Shown here: positions 6,570-7,058 of the stretch, one piece after another
How positions within the stretch are numbered: the first letter of the stretch is position 1
Layout of the letters: every line of letters begins with the position of its first letter
From: Campylobacter sp.
GTDB taxonomy: Bacteria > Campylobacterota > Campylobacteria > Campylobacterales > Campylobacteraceae
Length of the DNA stretch: 7,058 bases
Direction of reading: 5' to 3'
Assembly: GCA_021203945.1 (NCBI GenBank)
Contig: JAJQAF010000109.1
Span: 1-7,058 of the forward strand
Made by a program: the position numbers and the translations under genes
Notes under the pieces: model-generated
Database searches by the model: none
What the model was told of the DNA's origin: nothing
Seen by the model: only the letters and a program-made list of their open reading frames with translations

Positions 6570-7058
6570 TATTTTCCCCGACGCTTAAATTCGAACTGGC
6601 AAGAGAATTGACCTCTTTGATATCTTTTTCATTAACCTTAAATTTCTTTGACAAAGTAGCCAAAGTGTCGCCGTTTTGTATGGTATAGTTTTGCATTTTA
6701 TTATTGTTTGACGACGGTATTATTAGCTTTTGATTGTATGCTACGGCATTTGCCTTAAGTTCGTTATAGTCCTTAATAGCCCTATGGCTAATGCCTGTTT
6801 TTTTAGCTATGCCAAGTAAAGTATCGCCCTTTTTAACCGTATATGTATAAAAATTATTTTTTCCGTTAAAAGGTTTAAAATTTTGAGTAAATAGCTGCTT
6901 TTTGTTTTCAGGTATATAAACGTAATATTTTTTAAGAGTAGGAGGTGTAAAGACGAATTTTAAATGAGGATTGTTGCTTTTCATCTTTTTCACGCTAAGC
7001 CCTATGCTATCGCCTATTTTAGTCAGATTTGTTCCTCCAGGCACCTCAACTTTGACAA
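6556..7058 (-). CDS. mltD: MltD-type lytic murein transglycosylase, C-terminal part with two LysM domains (5' end outside window)
   Basis: Only the C-terminal ~167 codons are visible; the frame stays open to the window edge, with KVE just before the GTG at 7044-7042, so that GTG is internal. The first visible part (VPGGTNLTKIGDSIGLSV...NPHLKFVFTPP) matches the spacer that follows the SLT catalytic domain in MltD. Two LysM peptidoglycan-binding modules follow: bases about 6853-6715 (YTYTVKKGDTLLGIAKKTGI...LIIP) and about 6687-6559 (YTIQNGDTLATLSKKFKV...IVIP), joined by a short Ser/Asn linker. The protein ends with the second LysM at TAA 6558-6556. The catalytic SLT domain is not in the window, so the enzymatic call is inferred from the spacer, the LysM pair and its position beside rlpA. 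A LysM-bearing endopeptidase is the alternative. Confidence 0.82.
   Translation of the reverse strand, partial: VKVEVPGGTNLTKIGDSIGLSVKKMKSNNPHLKFVFTPPTLKKYYVYIPENKKQLFTQNFKPFNGKNNFYTYTVKKGDTLLGIAKKTGISHRAIKDYNELKANAVAYNQKLIIPSSNNNKMQNYTIQNGDTLATLSKKFKVNEKDIKEVNSLASSNLSVGENIVIP
6575..6579 (-). promoter_or_regulatory. Shine-Dalgarno site fixing the TTG start of rlpA
   Basis: GGGGA on the minus strand, 5 nt before TTG 6569. It lies inside the last codons of mltD, so rlpA translation is probably coupled to that of mltD. It decides the start because no ATG exists upstream of the lipobox. Confidence 0.7.

Noticed and set aside
337..7058. A novel defence, mobile or secondary-metabolite system in the minus-strand cluster
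   Set aside because: Nine of the ten genes belong to well-known housekeeping families; no integrase, transposase, toxin-antitoxin, CRISPR repeat or compositional break was seen.

Overview
The window looks like core chromosome of a Campylobacter-type epsilonproteobacterium (Campylobacterota), with moderate to low GC (about 40% judged by eye on sampled lines). The proteins are rich in Lys, Ile, Asn and Phe. The gene order rlpA - kdsC-type HAD phosphatase - lptC - lptA - engB - small membrane protein - PBP2 is one I recall from Campylobacter jejuni (around Cj0645-Cj0652), here with hisB and argA added. The species cannot be fixed from the sequence alone.

Layout. The left end (1-334, + strand) holds the 3' part of ybeY, an rRNA-maturation endoribonuclease. 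Everything else is one continuous minus-strand array transcribed from right to left: mltD (3' part, 7058-6556), rlpA, hisB, kdsC, lptC, lptA, engB, argA, a small polytopic membrane protein, and mrdA (PBP2), which ends 2 bp from the ybeY stop. Eight of the nine junctions between neighbours overlap (4 to about 34 bp) and the ninth has a 3-bp gap, so this is almost certainly one translationally coupled operon whose promoter lies outside the window. No non-coding stretch exceeds a few bases, and I see no RNA gene, mobile element, CRISPR array or convincing terminator.

How the genes fit together. Most of the operon builds the cell envelope. MltD and RlpA are peptidoglycan-cleaving enzymes (LysM-bearing and SPOR-bearing respectively). 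KdsC makes Kdo for the lipopolysaccharide inner core. LptC and LptA are the periplasmic bridge for LPS/LOS export. PBP2 is the elongation transpeptidase. EngB is a ribosome-assembly GTPase, and YbeY on the other strand is also ribosome-related. Two amino-acid biosynthesis genes, hisB (histidine) and argA (short-form N-acetylglutamate synthase, arginine), are embedded between envelope genes.

Most interesting points. (1) The uncharacterised ~162-residue, 5-6-TM protein overlapping the start of mrdA has the size, topology and genomic position of MreD and may be a divergent MreD. (2) A 10-base word, RAATTTTAAA, occurs 13 times on the two strands combined, far above chance expectation, and contains the RAATTY core. 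(3) Three genes start with TTG or GTG inside their upstream neighbour. I see no wholly new multi-gene system here.
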